DNA of 52,742 nt from CAYNNP01 sp964398215 (GCA_964398215.1 CAYNNP010000017.1:1-52742), one strand, 5' to 3'; shown: positions 1 through 9,460, counted from the first letter of the stretch. The notes: generated by a model not told the origin, from the letters alone. Numbers and translations: made by a program.

Positions 1-128
1 GTAGTCGCGCGAGAAGTGTGACCGATTGTTAGGCAAAACTCGTAGCGGAAGTCGCCAAGACTTCCGGCAAACCTTTGAGCCGCAGGGCGATAGCCCCGGT
101 TTCGAGCGCAACCAAGGCGTCAACTGGT
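1..128. repeat. Intergenic palindromic repeat, window edge
   Basis: No gene is visible here. Bases 46-53 (CGGAAGTC) and 59-66 (GACTTCCG) form a perfect 8-bp stem with a 5-nt loop. The following stretch (about 78-100, CCGCAGGGCGATAGCCCCGG) is also dyad-like, with GGGC-GATA-GCCC. From memory, similar short palindromes are scattered between genes in Rhodopirellula-type genomes; I cannot search to confirm it. The hairpin lies just beyond the stop of the gene ending at 129 and could act as a transcription terminator or mRNA-end stabiliser for it, although no T-run follows. Confidence 0.5.
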
Positions 129-2069
129 TTAGAACACCCAAGGCCGTGCTTGCTTGATCACAAGCTTGTCATCTTTGGTGATCTTGAACTCAATTTCCAT
201 CGCAAATTTTGGGTCTTCCTTATCTCGCTTGTAAAGCCTAGCAAAGCGAGCGTGGATGTTGCCGAGTTGCTTCCGAAGTGCAGCAAGGTGTTTGTCGCTC
301 AGTAGCTTGGCCCCTTCGGCAACATCGCTCGAGCGGCGAACAATCTGTGAACCGTCGCTTTCCCACCAGCCAAGTAGAACCTCTTCCGGAGATGACTCCT
401 TGTCGGGATTCGTCACCATATCTTCACCGGCTTGCGTGTTGATGTAGTAGTTGCCCTGGCTCTCGTACAAAATGTCTTCGGTTACCGCGACGCCGTTGGC
501 TTTCTCTCCCTTGTAGTTGGGATGCAGCAACACGCCCATCGCTGTGGCCTTGTGGTCGATCCGATAGAACTCGCGCTCTTCAAACGCACGGAAATTCCAA
601 AGGCTCGCAAACACTTGCTTCACGGTTTCCGCAAGGTGCCCTTCATCTGGCTTGTGCGTGTACGAATCATACAAACCCGCGCCGCTGAAGCCTGGTAGGT
701 CCTCGTTATTGGTGCTGGAGCGACAGCGAATGGATGTCCCCTCAGGAAACGATTGATGGACTTTGGCCAGCGACTCCATCATCGATTCAGGCATCTTGCC
801 CTTGCGGATCGCTTTTCGCAGCTTGCTAAGTTCCTTCTTTATGTCGAACTTTGCGTCCGACGAACTCTCGATTAGCTGGTCGATTTTCTTGTAAAAATCA
901 TTGTGCTTCATGAACTGATCGTAGAAATGAAACGGCACGGCGTGGCCATCGGGAAGCGTTCCTGCGGGCAACTTAAACTCGTGCATGGCAGACAGGTTCG
1001 CTGCCTTTGATCCAAACGCATCGGATCCTTCAAAGCCAACGTCTGCCAGACTCAGGATCTCTTGTTTGGCAAGGTTCCGTACCGGTGTCTGTGGTTTTGC
1101 CGGTCGCATACTTTCAAAATGCTTGTCGACCTCCGCCTTGGTCGCTTCGCGAATCGAATAGCCTTCGTCCGAAACTTTGTAGTTGACGAACTTGCCAACC
1201 AGAGACGCAAGCTGTTTGTCCTTCAACGCGCCGTTGATATACGCGTTGGGAACCTTGTCCTGGATGGCTCGCAGATTCACGTGTGAAAGCGGAGTCTGCC
1301 GCACTTCGGTAATCACACCAGCCACGCGAGGCATTTGGTTCGGCAACGTCTTGCAGATCACAACGTCACGGGGCGACGGTCGCGCGTCGTTGTCCATGAT
1401 TCGCAAACGGCCGAATGATTCTGCCGAGTTCAGCGGCAAGAATGCGATCCGTTTGTAAAGATGTTCGTCAAGGTGGACAGCCAAATTTCCAGCCGCGTAC
1501 TGTTCTTTTTCGCTCTCGTACCGTTGCAGATTTCCTTGCAACGGATGAAACGATAGCTTGCCCTTCATGAATGGCATGTGTTCAAGCAATATATCGTAGA
1601 CGAACTTCATTTCCTTGAAGGTAAACGAATCGTTCGGCTGAAAGTCCATGGTGTATAGACCAGCGGTTCCGTCGGGCGCCTGAATTCTGGGCAAGTACGT
1701 TAGTGCGCCCCGAACTCGGCTGCTGATGCCTACCATTCCCATCCATGGCGGATGTGCCCGATGGTTGGTCGTGTTCATGAAGTAGACATCAGCGTTGTCC
1801 TCGTACGGATCACTGATGATGAACTTCACGAATTCGAGATTTGCCAAGTACGCGTCGCGTTTGACGTCGGGGCCTTTGTATGAAAGTTTCTCGAATTCTT
1901 CGCGAGTGTTGATCGTCGCGACGCCCATTTCGTATTCAAGCTTTTCCGGTTCAATCTTCTCGCGTGAACTGCCGCCGAACCCACCGCCGAAACCGCGCTG
2001 TGCAAGAACATCGGTGGGACACAGAAAGAAGGAACAAAGAACCGTTGCCAATACAATTTGCCGAACCAT
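129..2069 (-). CDS. Exported PEP/pyruvate-binding (PPDK_N) domain protein, glucan-water-dikinase-like domain order
   Basis: A 646-residue protein with a clear signal peptide (residues 1-23, hydrophobic core then VLAQ) and a Gly/Phe-rich start to the mature chain. Around residue 258-275 is a phosphohistidine-type motif, TPLSHVNLRAIQDKVPNAY, with H263 as the candidate phosphorylated residue. A PPDK_N ATP-binding domain follows from about 350 (GSKAANLSAM) through an Arg-rich motif near 446 (RCRSSTNNEDLPGFSGAG) to the closing KQARPWVF. In PEP synthase and PPDK the ATP domain comes first. Here the His domain comes first, as in glucan/phosphoglucan water dikinases. The family transfers phosphate from ATP through a histidine, so an exported copy is puzzling because ATP is scarce outside the cytoplasm. 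The substrate is unknown. The start is the ATG at 2069; no strong ribosome site is visible. Confidence 0.8.
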   Translation of the reverse strand: MVRQIVLATVLCSFFLCPTDVLAQRGFGGGFGGSSREKIEPEKLEYEMGVATINTREEFEKLSYKGPDVKRDAYLANLEFVKFIISDPYEDNADVYFMNTTNHRAHPPWMGMVGISSRVRGALTYLPRIQAPDGTAGLYTMDFQPNDSFTFKEMKFVYDILLEHMPFMKGKLSFHPLQGNLQRYESEKEQYAAGNLAVHLDEHLYKRIAFLPLNSAESFGRLRIMDNDARPSPRDVVICKTLPNQMPRVAGVITEVRQTPLSHVNLRAIQDKVPNAYINGALKDKQLASLVGKFVNYKVSDEGYSIREATKAEVDKHFESMRPAKPQTPVRNLAKQEILSLADVGFEGSDAFGSKAANLSAMHEFKLPAGTLPDGHAVPFHFYDQFMKHNDFYKKIDQLIESSSDAKFDIKKELSKLRKAIRKGKMPESMMESLAKVHQSFPEGTSIRCRSSTNNEDLPGFSGAGLYDSYTHKPDEGHLAETVKQVFASLWNFRAFEEREFYRIDHKATAMGVLLHPNYKGEKANGVAVTEDILYESQGNYYINTQAGEDMVTNPDKESSPEEVLLGWWESDGSQIVRRSSDVAEGAKLLSDKHLAALRKQLGNIHARFARLYKRDKEDPKFAMEIEFKITKDDKLVIKQARPWVF

Positions 2070-2370
2070 GCGTTATGAATCCTCAGATACGAAAGCGTCA
2101 ACCCCGTGAATTAACATGATCTTAATCTAAAAGTGTCGTTTGATTCACCCGCAAGCCATCTTCGTTTGACTGACTGGATCAAACACTTGGGTACAAGCTT
2201 GCCAACTAATGCGGCGGCAGAGCCCGATGGCACTTGCTTTAGTACCAGTCATCAAAAGAAATTAGCCCGAAGGGCGACACAAGAAGTTGTCGCGTTTCCG
2301 GCTTTTGCGGGAGCAATCGCTATCGGTGGCGTGCGCCACCGGCAGGGTATGTGGGGCTCTTCGGGCTGGC
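2070..2370. repeat. Intergenic region with tandem small hairpins
   Basis: A 301-nt region between two minus-strand genes, with no convincing ORF. It carries at least two perfect small dyads: GCGACA (2274-2279) with TGTCGC (2288-2293), and CGGTGGCG (2324-2331) with CGCCACCG (2334-2341). The second resembles GC-rich dyads I associate with intergenic repeats in this group; that is recollection, not a search. Promoter elements for the gene starting at 2069 should lie near 2070-2150 but I cannot assign them. Confidence 0.4.
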
Positions 2371-3792
2371 TTAGCGGACGCCGTGATATCGACGAATTTC
2401 TTTTTCCAGCTGAACATTGGTCTGGTAAAAGTTGGTCAGTTCTTTCTTGACGCTGGTATATTCGGTATTCAAACCAGTAGCAAACTTCTGGATCGATTCC
2501 CGCTCCACGCGTAACTGATCACGATCTTGTTCGAGTTTTTCTTTGTCGGCTTGCTCACTGACTCGGATGGCATCGGTTGCCGCAATGGCGGCATCCAAGA
2601 TAGTCTTATCGTACTCAAGTTCTTTCAGCCGATCATCAAATCGTTTAATGTTGAGTGGGAGGTCGCGAAGCAGCGCGCGGTAGTTGTTCAGCTGACGAAC
2701 GTAGTATGTATTTTTCAGCTCAACGACACCATCGTCGATCAACTTCTCGGCTGCTTCGTGCTTCAGGGTGATGATTTCGCCTTTGCTAAAGCTAACGCTT
2801 CCGTTGTCATCGCGTTGTAGTCGGCTATCGACTGAGCGACCGGAATCATCAAAGAATCGTTCTTCCAATGCACTGAATTGATTCGGGCTATCAACAATGA
2901 TCGTGTGTTTTTTGATGAATTCAACTTTCACCCAACGTACTGGTGGAGGCACGTCTGTACGTGCTTTGCCATCATCGCTGTAGGCGGTCTTTGTTTCTGG
3001 CAATATTTTCGGATTCGACAACAGTCCATTGACTAAATTGCTATCGACCCGTCCAAAGATGTTCTCTTCATCAGCCTCGCTGCCTTCCGCGATGAACACG
3101 TCGTGCGAATCCAGTGGCAGGAGTTCGTATACGGACCATTGCACGGCTTGCCCATTTTGAATCCGATCGATTTGGGATTTTTCCAACGGTGACGTTGGTT
3201 GCAGTGTTACCGAGGTCGGTGTTGCGCCGCTAACGAAAAACTCGCCGAGGTAAAACACTGGCAGAGGTTTATCGCCAGCCCCGTTGACCAAGGCTTCGGC
3301 AAAACCGTAAACGATCATGCCGTTATCGATCAGTGGTTGGGTTGGTCCAGGAGCGGCGGCTTCTTCGGCAGGTTGACCAGGAATGCCGGGAGCTTGTTGC
3401 TGTGCTTCGGTCAGCTGGATGTTCTGTGGATTCCTACCGTTGCTTACCAGGCCAAACCAGTGACGGCCAGCTTCCAGGCCTGTTTTGTCTAATTCGCGAC
3501 GAAGCTCAATCAGACTGCGGCCAGCTGAGGCATCATTGGGATCTCCGTTGCGAAGAATGTTGTTTTGTTCAAGTACCTCTTGCAGCTCTTTCTCTGAATC
3601 CACCTTGAACTTGTGCCAAGCCGTTCGAGACTTCAAAACGCCGGCAGTCGGAAAGGGAAAGATCATCGCCAAAATCATCAGCAACACAGCACCAACGATC
3701 TGGAACCAACGCCAATGCTTTGCAGACTTCCATACGAACACGATGAAAGCGATGAAGACGAGAAGCAAGACTCCGATGATGGCGAAATTCAT
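2371..3792 (-). CDS. Two-helix membrane protein with C-terminal coiled coil, unknown function
   Basis: I do not recognise a named family. From the ATG at 3792 (MNFAIIGVLL) the protein is 473 residues. A first membrane segment spans about residues 2-20 and a second about 25-47. A large, mostly polar domain follows, then a C-terminal coiled coil (about 390-470, rich in Glu, Lys, Gln and Leu heptads). An in-frame ATG at 3900 would add 36 poorly hydrophobic residues; I prefer 3792 because it puts a membrane segment at the very N-terminus, but no strong ribosome site decides it. A Pro/Ala/Glu-rich linker (about 150-170) suggests two globular parts. The neighbours do not indicate a pathway. Probably a lineage-specific planctomycete envelope protein. 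Confidence 0.7.
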   Translation of the reverse strand: MNFAIIGVLLLVFIAFIVFVWKSAKHWRWFQIVGAVLLMILAMIFPFPTAGVLKSRTAWHKFKVDSEKELQEVLEQNNILRNGDPNDASAGRSLIELRRELDKTGLEAGRHWFGLVSNGRNPQNIQLTEAQQQAPGIPGQPAEEAAAPGPTQPLIDNGMIVYGFAEALVNGAGDKPLPVFYLGEFFVSGATPTSVTLQPTSPLEKSQIDRIQNGQAVQWSVYELLPLDSHDVFIAEGSEADEENIFGRVDSNLVNGLLSNPKILPETKTAYSDDGKARTDVPPPVRWVKVEFIKKHTIIVDSPNQFSALEERFFDDSGRSVDSRLQRDDNGSVSFSKGEIITLKHEAAEKLIDDGVVELKNTYYVRQLNNYRALLRDLPLNIKRFDDRLKELEYDKTILDAAIAATDAIRVSEQADKEKLEQDRDQLRVERESIQKFATGLNTEYTSVKKELTNFYQTNVQLEKEIRRYHGVR

Positions 3793-4157
3793 AACGGTTA
3801 CTGGTACTCTTGCACGTCGTTCCTGGAGCCCGCGAAGCGTGCGAGCGAAAATCAGCTGAAAAGTAGGCGAAATCGCCTCACTGGATAGTAAGTTGGGCAC
3901 TTTGTAGCGTCAAGCAATTCTCTGCTTTCAGCGGTTTTTCTATAGATTGCGTTCATCTTTGGGAGCTCAGATTCCGTCCGTATGGCCCTCTGGCATCCGT
4001 GATAACCGGTACAACCGCGCCAACGAGCCCGCCGGACCCGTCGAATAACCGGCCTGACCCCATTAAGTATTAACGACAGCACCCTCGTTTGACGAACTCG
4101 TTGACGAAGGAATCGGCCGAATCAATTGGGACGATTCTCTGACTGAAATCGAATTCA
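3793..4157. other. Divergent intergenic region, nothing recognised
   Basis: 365 nt between the divergently transcribed membrane/coiled-coil gene (minus) and the TolC-family gene (plus). It must hold the promoters of both. I see no known operator, riboswitch or repeat. A short minus-strand reading frame (3852-4082) has Arg-rich, low-quality composition and no ribosome site, and I do not call it. Confidence 0.4.
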
Positions 4158-7124
4158 ATGTCTGCGATGGTTAACGTGAACATGACAGCATTCAGCCGTA
4201 AATGCGTGATTCTACTGATTCTTGGGACTTTAACGCCCGGCTGCCACCGGTCTTATTACCGCAAGCAGGCTGATCTGGAAGCTCACGCGTTAATTGCCGA
4301 AAAATCTCAACATGTGGCTCGACCGCCGGTCACGCCAGTGCGAATTGATATCGACCCGCGTAGCCGGATGTTCAATCCGTTCGACTTGGATTTCCAGCCA
4401 ATGCCACTGGATGACCCAGCATCGCATCGATACATGCAGTGTGTTGATGGTCGGCGCGGGTACCCCATGTGGCACGCAGCGGGTACGACCAATTCGGTTG
4501 AGAACCCGGAGTGGTGGAACTTCTTGCCGTTGGACGAAGACGGTGTGTTGGTACTGAATGCTGAGAATTCCGTACAGATCGCACTGTTGCATTCGCCGAA
4601 CTATCAAGGACAGCTAGAGCAGTTGTATCTTTCGGCGTTGGACGTGAGTAGTGAAAGATTCCTGTTTGACACACAGTTGTTTGCCGGCAGCGGCGCCTCG
4701 TTTTCAACCCAAGGCGGAAGTGGTCAACCAGACAATTCGTCGTTGCAATTGGGTACTCGCTCAGTGAGCCTACAACGTGCTTTTGCCACTGGCGGAAGCT
4801 TGGCCGCGTCGGTTGCGAATAACATTGTCTGGCAATTGAGCGGTTCGTCGTCTCGAGCCACATCAACCGTTTTTGATTTCACTATCTTGCAACCGTTGCT
4901 ACAAGCGGCGGGACGCGATCAGGTCTTGGAGCGACTGACGCTAGCGGAGCGACGGTTGTTGTCGAACGTCCGCGCCTTTGAGAGGTACCGGCGCAGTTTC
5001 TTTTTGAATGTGACGATCGGTCGTGGGATCGAAAGTACCGTGCAGCGTAGTGGCGGTGTATTCGGAGTCGGCCTGGGAGGATTCTCGGGACTTGGTGGCG
5101 GCTTTGCTGGTCTCGCTGGCGGCGGTGGTGGAGGTTTCGGCGGTGGCGGCGGCGGAGTTCCACAGGCTGGCGGGTTCTTTGGCTTGCTACAAGATCAACT
5201 GCAGATTTTGAACCAACAAGAAAACATCGCACGGCTCAGCGAGAATCTATTGGTCTTGGAAAACACGTTGATCGAGCTTTTGACCACGATCCCCGACGAT
5301 CCTGAAGAAATCATCCGTCAGCGTTTGCAAATTGCCCAAGCACGTTCGGCTTTGCTTGCTGGACAGCAAGGCTTGCTGACGCAACAAGCCGGCTATCAGG
5401 CATCATTGGACGGTTTCTTAGGAACACTTGGATTGCCTCCGTACGTCTGTGCTCGTGTTGAAGATCCGTTGTTGGAGCGATTTGAGTTGATTGACCGTCA
5501 GCTCCGCGGCCGACGCGAAGACTTGATTGCGGTTCGTACAGCTGTTGGAGAGTTGAATATCCAATTGTTGGAGCAAGGGAAGATCGAAAAGGACGAAAAA
5601 ACGGGGCTGCCTACCACCACGCTGAAGTGGAGCGAAGGTGTGGCTGCCAGCATCGCTCAGCTGCGAGAGGAAATCCAACCACTTGTTGACTTCAACGAAA
5701 TACTGATTCAAGAAGACTTGCCACGAATCGATCAAGACATCGAGAATTTCGCCCAGGCGATTCAGAAACGCCAATCACAGAATACGACTCTGAAAAAACT
5801 GTACGAGCTGGAACAGGAAAGTATTTGTACGTTGTTGAACATCAGCGAAGTCGATGAAGTGATCTTTGAAATCAGTGAACTTCCAACCTTGAAAAATCAG
5901 CTGCGTGAAGACTTCGGAAAACTTAAAGAGCGTTTGGAGTCCTACGACAAGCGATTGCGAAAACTAAACGCGACTCTGGATAAGTATGTTGACCTCGATG
6001 GAGATGGTTTGGACCCTGCTGATCTAGCCGATAAAGTACGAGACGATATCGTGCTCGCATCACAAAATGTGCTCGCTGATTTAGGGGATGACGTTCTGAC
6101 GCTGCAACTGATTCAGGCTCGAGCTCGCACGGAAAGCGTCATCTTGCCTGAAGTCGAGATGGATCCGCCGACCGCGTTCCAGATTGCTCGTCGGAATCGC
6201 CGAGACTGGGCGAATGCAAGAGCTTCATTGGTCGACTCTTGGAGACTAATTGAGTTCAATGCCGATAACCTTGAGAGTACCCTGGATCTTGAAATCAATG
6301 GTGGAATTGGTGGCAGCACCCTGAATCCGCTGGGGCTGGACACCGACACCGCCAACTTGTCGATGGGGCTTTCGTGGGACGCACCCATCACGCGACTACA
6401 AGAACGGAACACGTATCGTCAATCATTGATCGAATACGAAGGTGCCAAACGCAACTACTATCAGTTCGAGGATGGCATCTGGAGTCTGCTTCGTGGTCAA
6501 ATCCGTCAACTTCAGTCCAACCGATTGAACTTTGAACTGGGCAGGCAGTCCGTGCGGATCGCAGCCGCCCAGATCGAATTGAATGAGGACATTCGTTCGT
6601 TCCGCGATGCACGTGGATTGAGCAGTGGTCCAACCGCGGCACGCGATACGATCTCGGCGTTAAGTGATCTGTTGAACGCGCAAAACTCTTTGCTGAATAT
6701 CTACGTCAACTACGAAGTCGTACGACGTGGTCTCGATTTCGACTTGGGGACGATGGAAATCACGCCGGAAGGTATGTGGATCGACCCAGGTAAAATCTCT
6801 GCCGAAGATTTGCTGACACGCACTGGAGCGTCACACGTTCATGGATGTGGTTGCACCAAGTGTGGCTTGCGTTTGCACTATCCACCTGAAGAACAGATCT
6901 ATGGGCCGACTTACTATGCTGAACAGTCCGAAGCCATGATCGAGTCAGGACAGCATGCTCCTGTCACGATCGAAACGCTTTCCGAGTCAACGGAGATGGA
7001 CGACCGGCAAGCGCCTCCTGTATCAGGCATGATGCCGCTGCCGGTACAAATCGATGAAAACGCTCCTCCAGTACCGATCACGGTGCCGCTGGATGATCCA
7101 GTGCTTCGTTTCGGTCAGAAGTGA
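4158..7124 (+). CDS. TolC-family outer-membrane protein, unusually long
   Basis: 988 residues, about twice the length of a typical TolC/OprM channel. The N-terminus is a hydrophobic signal (residues 12-28) ending LTPGC at C29, a lipoprotein-like site, followed by HRSYYRKQAD, which I recall as characteristic of planctomycete TolC relatives. TolC-type helical hairpins occur around 235-300 and 340-480, and again near 690-860. A Gly-rich insert (about 307-337) interrupts the first half, and a long charged coiled-coil insert (about 480-660) separates the two halves. The C-terminal tail has a Cys cluster CGCTKC (C897, C899, C902) and a Pro-rich end. TolC proteins form trimeric outer-membrane export channels. 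No adaptor or inner-membrane pump gene is adjacent. Start choice among ATGs at 4158, 4167 and 4182 is uncertain. Confidence 0.8.
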   Translation: MSAMVNVNMTAFSRKCVILLILGTLTPGCHRSYYRKQADLEAHALIAEKSQHVARPPVTPVRIDIDPRSRMFNPFDLDFQPMPLDDPASHRYMQCVDGRRGYPMWHAAGTTNSVENPEWWNFLPLDEDGVLVLNAENSVQIALLHSPNYQGQLEQLYLSALDVSSERFLFDTQLFAGSGASFSTQGGSGQPDNSSLQLGTRSVSLQRAFATGGSLAASVANNIVWQLSGSSSRATSTVFDFTILQPLLQAAGRDQVLERLTLAERRLLSNVRAFERYRRSFFLNVTIGRGIESTVQRSGGVFGVGLGGFSGLGGGFAGLAGGGGGGFGGGGGGVPQAGGFFGLLQDQLQILNQQENIARLSENLLVLENTLIELLTTIPDDPEEIIRQRLQIAQARSALLAGQQGLLTQQAGYQASLDGFLGTLGLPPYVCARVEDPLLERFELIDRQLRGRREDLIAVRTAVGELNIQLLEQGKIEKDEKTGLPTTTLKWSEGVAASIAQLREEIQPLVDFNEILIQEDLPRIDQDIENFAQAIQKRQSQNTTLKKLYELEQESICTLLNISEVDEVIFEISELPTLKNQLREDFGKLKERLESYDKRLRKLNATLDKYVDLDGDGLDPADLADKVRDDIVLASQNVLADLGDDVLTLQLIQARARTESVILPEVEMDPPTAFQIARRNRRDWANARASLVDSWRLIEFNADNLESTLDLEINGGIGGSTLNPLGLDTDTANLSMGLSWDAPITRLQERNTYRQSLIEYEGAKRNYYQFEDGIWSLLRGQIRQLQSNRLNFELGRQSVRIAAAQIELNEDIRSFRDARGLSSGPTAARDTISALSDLLNAQNSLLNIYVNYEVVRRGLDFDLGTMEITPEGMWIDPGKISAEDLLTRTGASHVHGCGCTKCGLRLHYPPEEQIYGPTYYAEQSEAMIESGQHAPVTIETLSESTEMDDRQAPPVSGMMPLPVQIDENAPPVPITVPLDDPVLRFGQK

Positions 7125-7150
7125 TCAATCGATTTGCAAATTCACGAAAC

Positions 7151-7183
7151 AGCCCTCGCTTGAATAGGCTCGGGGCGAGGGCT
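7151..7183. terminator. Probable terminator hairpin between convergent genes
   Basis: AGCCCTCGC (7151-7159) pairs perfectly with GCGAGGGCT (7175-7183), a 9-bp GC-rich stem with a 15-nt loop. It sits 26 nt after the TolC-family stop and 4 nt before the stop end of the convergent DUF937 gene. There is no long T-run on either strand, so termination may be inefficient or the hairpin may protect mRNA ends. Confidence 0.5.
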
Positions 7184-7187
7184 CTGT

Positions 7188-8306
7188 TCATTTAGGATCA
7201 GCCGCAGGCGTACCACCGGCCTGCCGAAACTGATTCAGCTTGGGTTGCAATTTCATTGCGGTTTTCATCAAGACCGGGCTTACATCTGAGTTTGCCATGG
7301 TTTCATAGATCTTTGAATTGAGAGGTTGCACAAGCTTGTTCGCAGTGACTGCTAAACCATTGCGAAAAGCCTCCGATTTGCCTTCGAGTTCGGCAGCGAT
7401 TTCACCAAGTTTTGCGTCGATGATTTTCAATTCTGGCAAACGCTCTTCGGCAATCGCTTTGCTTTCGACGCCAGTGAAAACTACATCAAGCTTTTCTAAC
7501 TGTGCGGTTAGCCTATCCGACATTTCGGTCAAACCAGGTATCTCGATTTCGCCCAAGTCAAAATCGTCAGCACCAAGGTCCAATAGGTCATCATCAACTT
7601 GCTCAATGTCCTTCTTGTCATCCTTGTTCAACACGGTGTAGCCGATGTAGCCAAGTGCACCGATCAGCAACGCGGTCGCTAAGACTTTTACGATCCCAAG
7701 TCCGGCAGGCGATGGCGAGGGTGATGGAGGATTTGGCGCACTGGTCTTGTCGGCGGGCGAAGCGATGCCCAATGCACCCAAGCCCATTTCGTCTGAGATT
7801 CCCGGTGGCAGTGCCTTTGCAACGTGATCTTTCTGGTCCATTAACAATGACGCGAAACCGTTTGCGTCCAAGCCCATCGAACGTTTTTGTTTCCCTAGAA
7901 AGCTCATGATCAGTGGCAGAGCCAAACCTAAAAGACCCGATGTCGACTTTCCACCCATGCCAGTGAACTTGCTGATCAACCCCATGATCGCGCCGATCTT
8001 GTCGCCGAAAATCATGCTGACCAATCCGCTGCCCATGTTAGAAATCCCACTGGAATCTCCAGACAACATTCCTCCGACTTTGTCTAGCAAGCCGCCATCG
8101 TACTCGTCACTGTCAAGAGTTTGGTTTAGCTGCTCGAGCCCACCAGGGTCCGACGCTTTCTTCATCAGGCCGCCCAAAACTGTCGGCAACAAAGCGTCAA
8201 GACCGCCACGCGTGGCGTCCTCTGACTCACCCAGTTGTTTTCCCAGTTGACCTGTTACGCTTCCTAGAACTTGATCTTTTAGTAGTTCCATCAAGTTGGT
8301 TGACAT
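7188..8306 (-). CDS. DUF937 domain protein with one membrane helix
   Basis: 372 residues. Residues 1-175 match DUF937: MELLKDQVLGSVTGQLGKQL, then DALLPTVLGGLMKKA, and Gly/Ser/Leu-rich helices with repeated LGLALPLIMSFLG-type segments. A Pro/Ser linker (190-200) leads to a single membrane helix (204-226), an acidic stretch (228-255) and a C-terminal helical domain. DUF937 proteins are widespread and resemble bacterial YidB-like proteins; their biochemical role is not established. The start at 8306 is preceded by AGGGAATTGA, a reasonable ribosome site. It lies downstream of trhO on the same strand, separated by 233 nt, so it probably has its own promoter. Confidence 0.8.
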   Translation of the reverse strand: MSTNLMELLKDQVLGSVTGQLGKQLGESEDATRGGLDALLPTVLGGLMKKASDPGGLEQLNQTLDSDEYDGGLLDKVGGMLSGDSSGISNMGSGLVSMIFGDKIGAIMGLISKFTGMGGKSTSGLLGLALPLIMSFLGKQKRSMGLDANGFASLLMDQKDHVAKALPPGISDEMGLGALGIASPADKTSAPNPPSPSPSPAGLGIVKVLATALLIGALGYIGYTVLNKDDKKDIEQVDDDLLDLGADDFDLGEIEIPGLTEMSDRLTAQLEKLDVVFTGVESKAIAEERLPELKIIDAKLGEIAAELEGKSEAFRNGLAVTANKLVQPLNSKIYETMANSDVSPVLMKTAMKLQPKLNQFRQAGGTPAADPK

Positions 8307-8539
8307 TCAATTCCCTATGAAGATTTTGCTGATTTCGAATTTTGGACTGCTAAGTAAGGTAACGCGGAAAGCTGCCCAAGTTTGTGCTTACAAACATCAA
8401 AAAAACGTTATTGCCCGCATCTACTGTCCATGCGAACACTCTTTCGCGGCCAATGGCAGCTAGGCCACCTGACCCAGTCTCTTGTGCGCGAGGTGCTGGG
8501 TACAGCGAATCCGATGGCCCGTTCAAGAAGCGAGCTTAC
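8307..8539. other. Intergenic region, nothing recognised
   Basis: 233 nt between the trhO stop and the DUF937 start, both on the minus strand. It should carry the DUF937 promoter. I see no strong hairpin with a T-run and no recognisable regulatory element. Confidence 0.35.
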
Positions 8540-9460
8540 CTATCTTGAATCGTCGCTGTGTTCTTTTTCCATCTGCTTGAGTACTTGTTGTTGCCGCATC
8601 CGGAATCTTTCTTTTTGCTCTTCGGTCAGACAGTCGGCGCAGCGATGACACTGAACTCCGAAAACATAGTCGGGATGCGTTTGTTCTTCTTCGGAAACCG
8701 GCCAGCCGCACGCAAAGCACATCACGTGCTCGCCGACCTCCAAGCCATGGCCGACCGCAACCCGTCCATCAAAAACGAAGCACTCGCCAATCCACTTTGA
8801 TTCTTCCTCGGGAACCTGCTCCAAATATTTCAAGATTCCACCACGAAGATGGTAGACCTCTTCAAACCCCTTCTGCTTTAGCAGGGCGGTGGATTTTTCA
8901 CAGCGGATTCCACCGGTGCAGAACATCGCTACTTTTTTATGCTTGCTAGGATCCAAGTTTTGGTCGACGTAATCAGGGAATTCGCCAAACGTATGAGTGT
9001 CCGGATCCATCGCTCCTTCAAAGCTGCCGATCGCGATTTCGTAGTCGTTGCGGGTATCAATCAAGACCACGTCAGGATCCGAAATCAATTCGTTCCAGTC
9101 CTTTGGATCAACATACGTCCCAACGGCGTCATTTGGATCGATCCCGTCGACGCCCATCGTGACGATTTCTTTTTTCAAGCGAACACGAGAGCGTTTGAAG
9201 GGTGATTCATCGCAGTACGATTCTTTGACCTCCAGCGCCTCGAGCCGCGGGTCGCTTCGCAGATACGCTAAAAGTGCATCGATGCTTTCTCGTGAGCCAG
9301 CAACTGTACCGTTGAGACCCTCGCTGGCCAGCAACAGAGAACCGCGAACCTGAAGCTCGCAGAGTTTGGCCAAAAATGGTTCGCGAAGCGACACGTAGTC
9401 ATCAAGGCGAACGAATCGATACATCGCCGCAACGACCACCGAGTTTTCGTTCGCATTCAT
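8540..9460 (-). CDS. trhO: tRNA uridine(34) hydroxylase, rhodanese type (TrhO/YceA)
   Basis: 306 residues, normal for the family. Known members hydroxylate uridine-34 of certain tRNAs to 5-hydroxyuridine using oxygen, in the cytoplasm. The order is typical: an N-terminal ferredoxin-like/UPF0176 domain (1-100, including LLASEGLNGTVAGS), a rhodanese domain (115-220) with the loop FCTGGIRCEKS holding the essential Cys (about C181) and a second Cys (C187), then a C-terminal Cys-rich segment (MCFACGWPVSEEE, CHRCADC), probably metal binding. I start at the ATG at 9460 rather than a TTG two codons earlier. It lies 44 nt downstream of tpx on the same strand, so the two may be co-transcribed. Confidence 0.93.
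   Translation of the reverse strand: MNANENSVVVAAMYRFVRLDDYVSLREPFLAKLCELQVRGSLLLASEGLNGTVAGSRESIDALLAYLRSDPRLEALEVKESYCDESPFKRSRVRLKKEIVTMGVDGIDPNDAVGTYVDPKDWNELISDPDVVLIDTRNDYEIAIGSFEGAMDPDTHTFGEFPDYVDQNLDPSKHKKVAMFCTGGIRCEKSTALLKQKGFEEVYHLRGGILKYLEQVPEEESKWIGECFVFDGRVAVGHGLEVGEHVMCFACGWPVSEEEQTHPDYVFGVQCHRCADCLTEEQKERFRMRQQQVLKQMEKEHSDDSR

Noticed and set aside
3852..4082. 76-codon minus-strand frame in the spacer before the TolC-family gene
   Set aside because: Arg-rich composition, no ribosome site and no family similarity.
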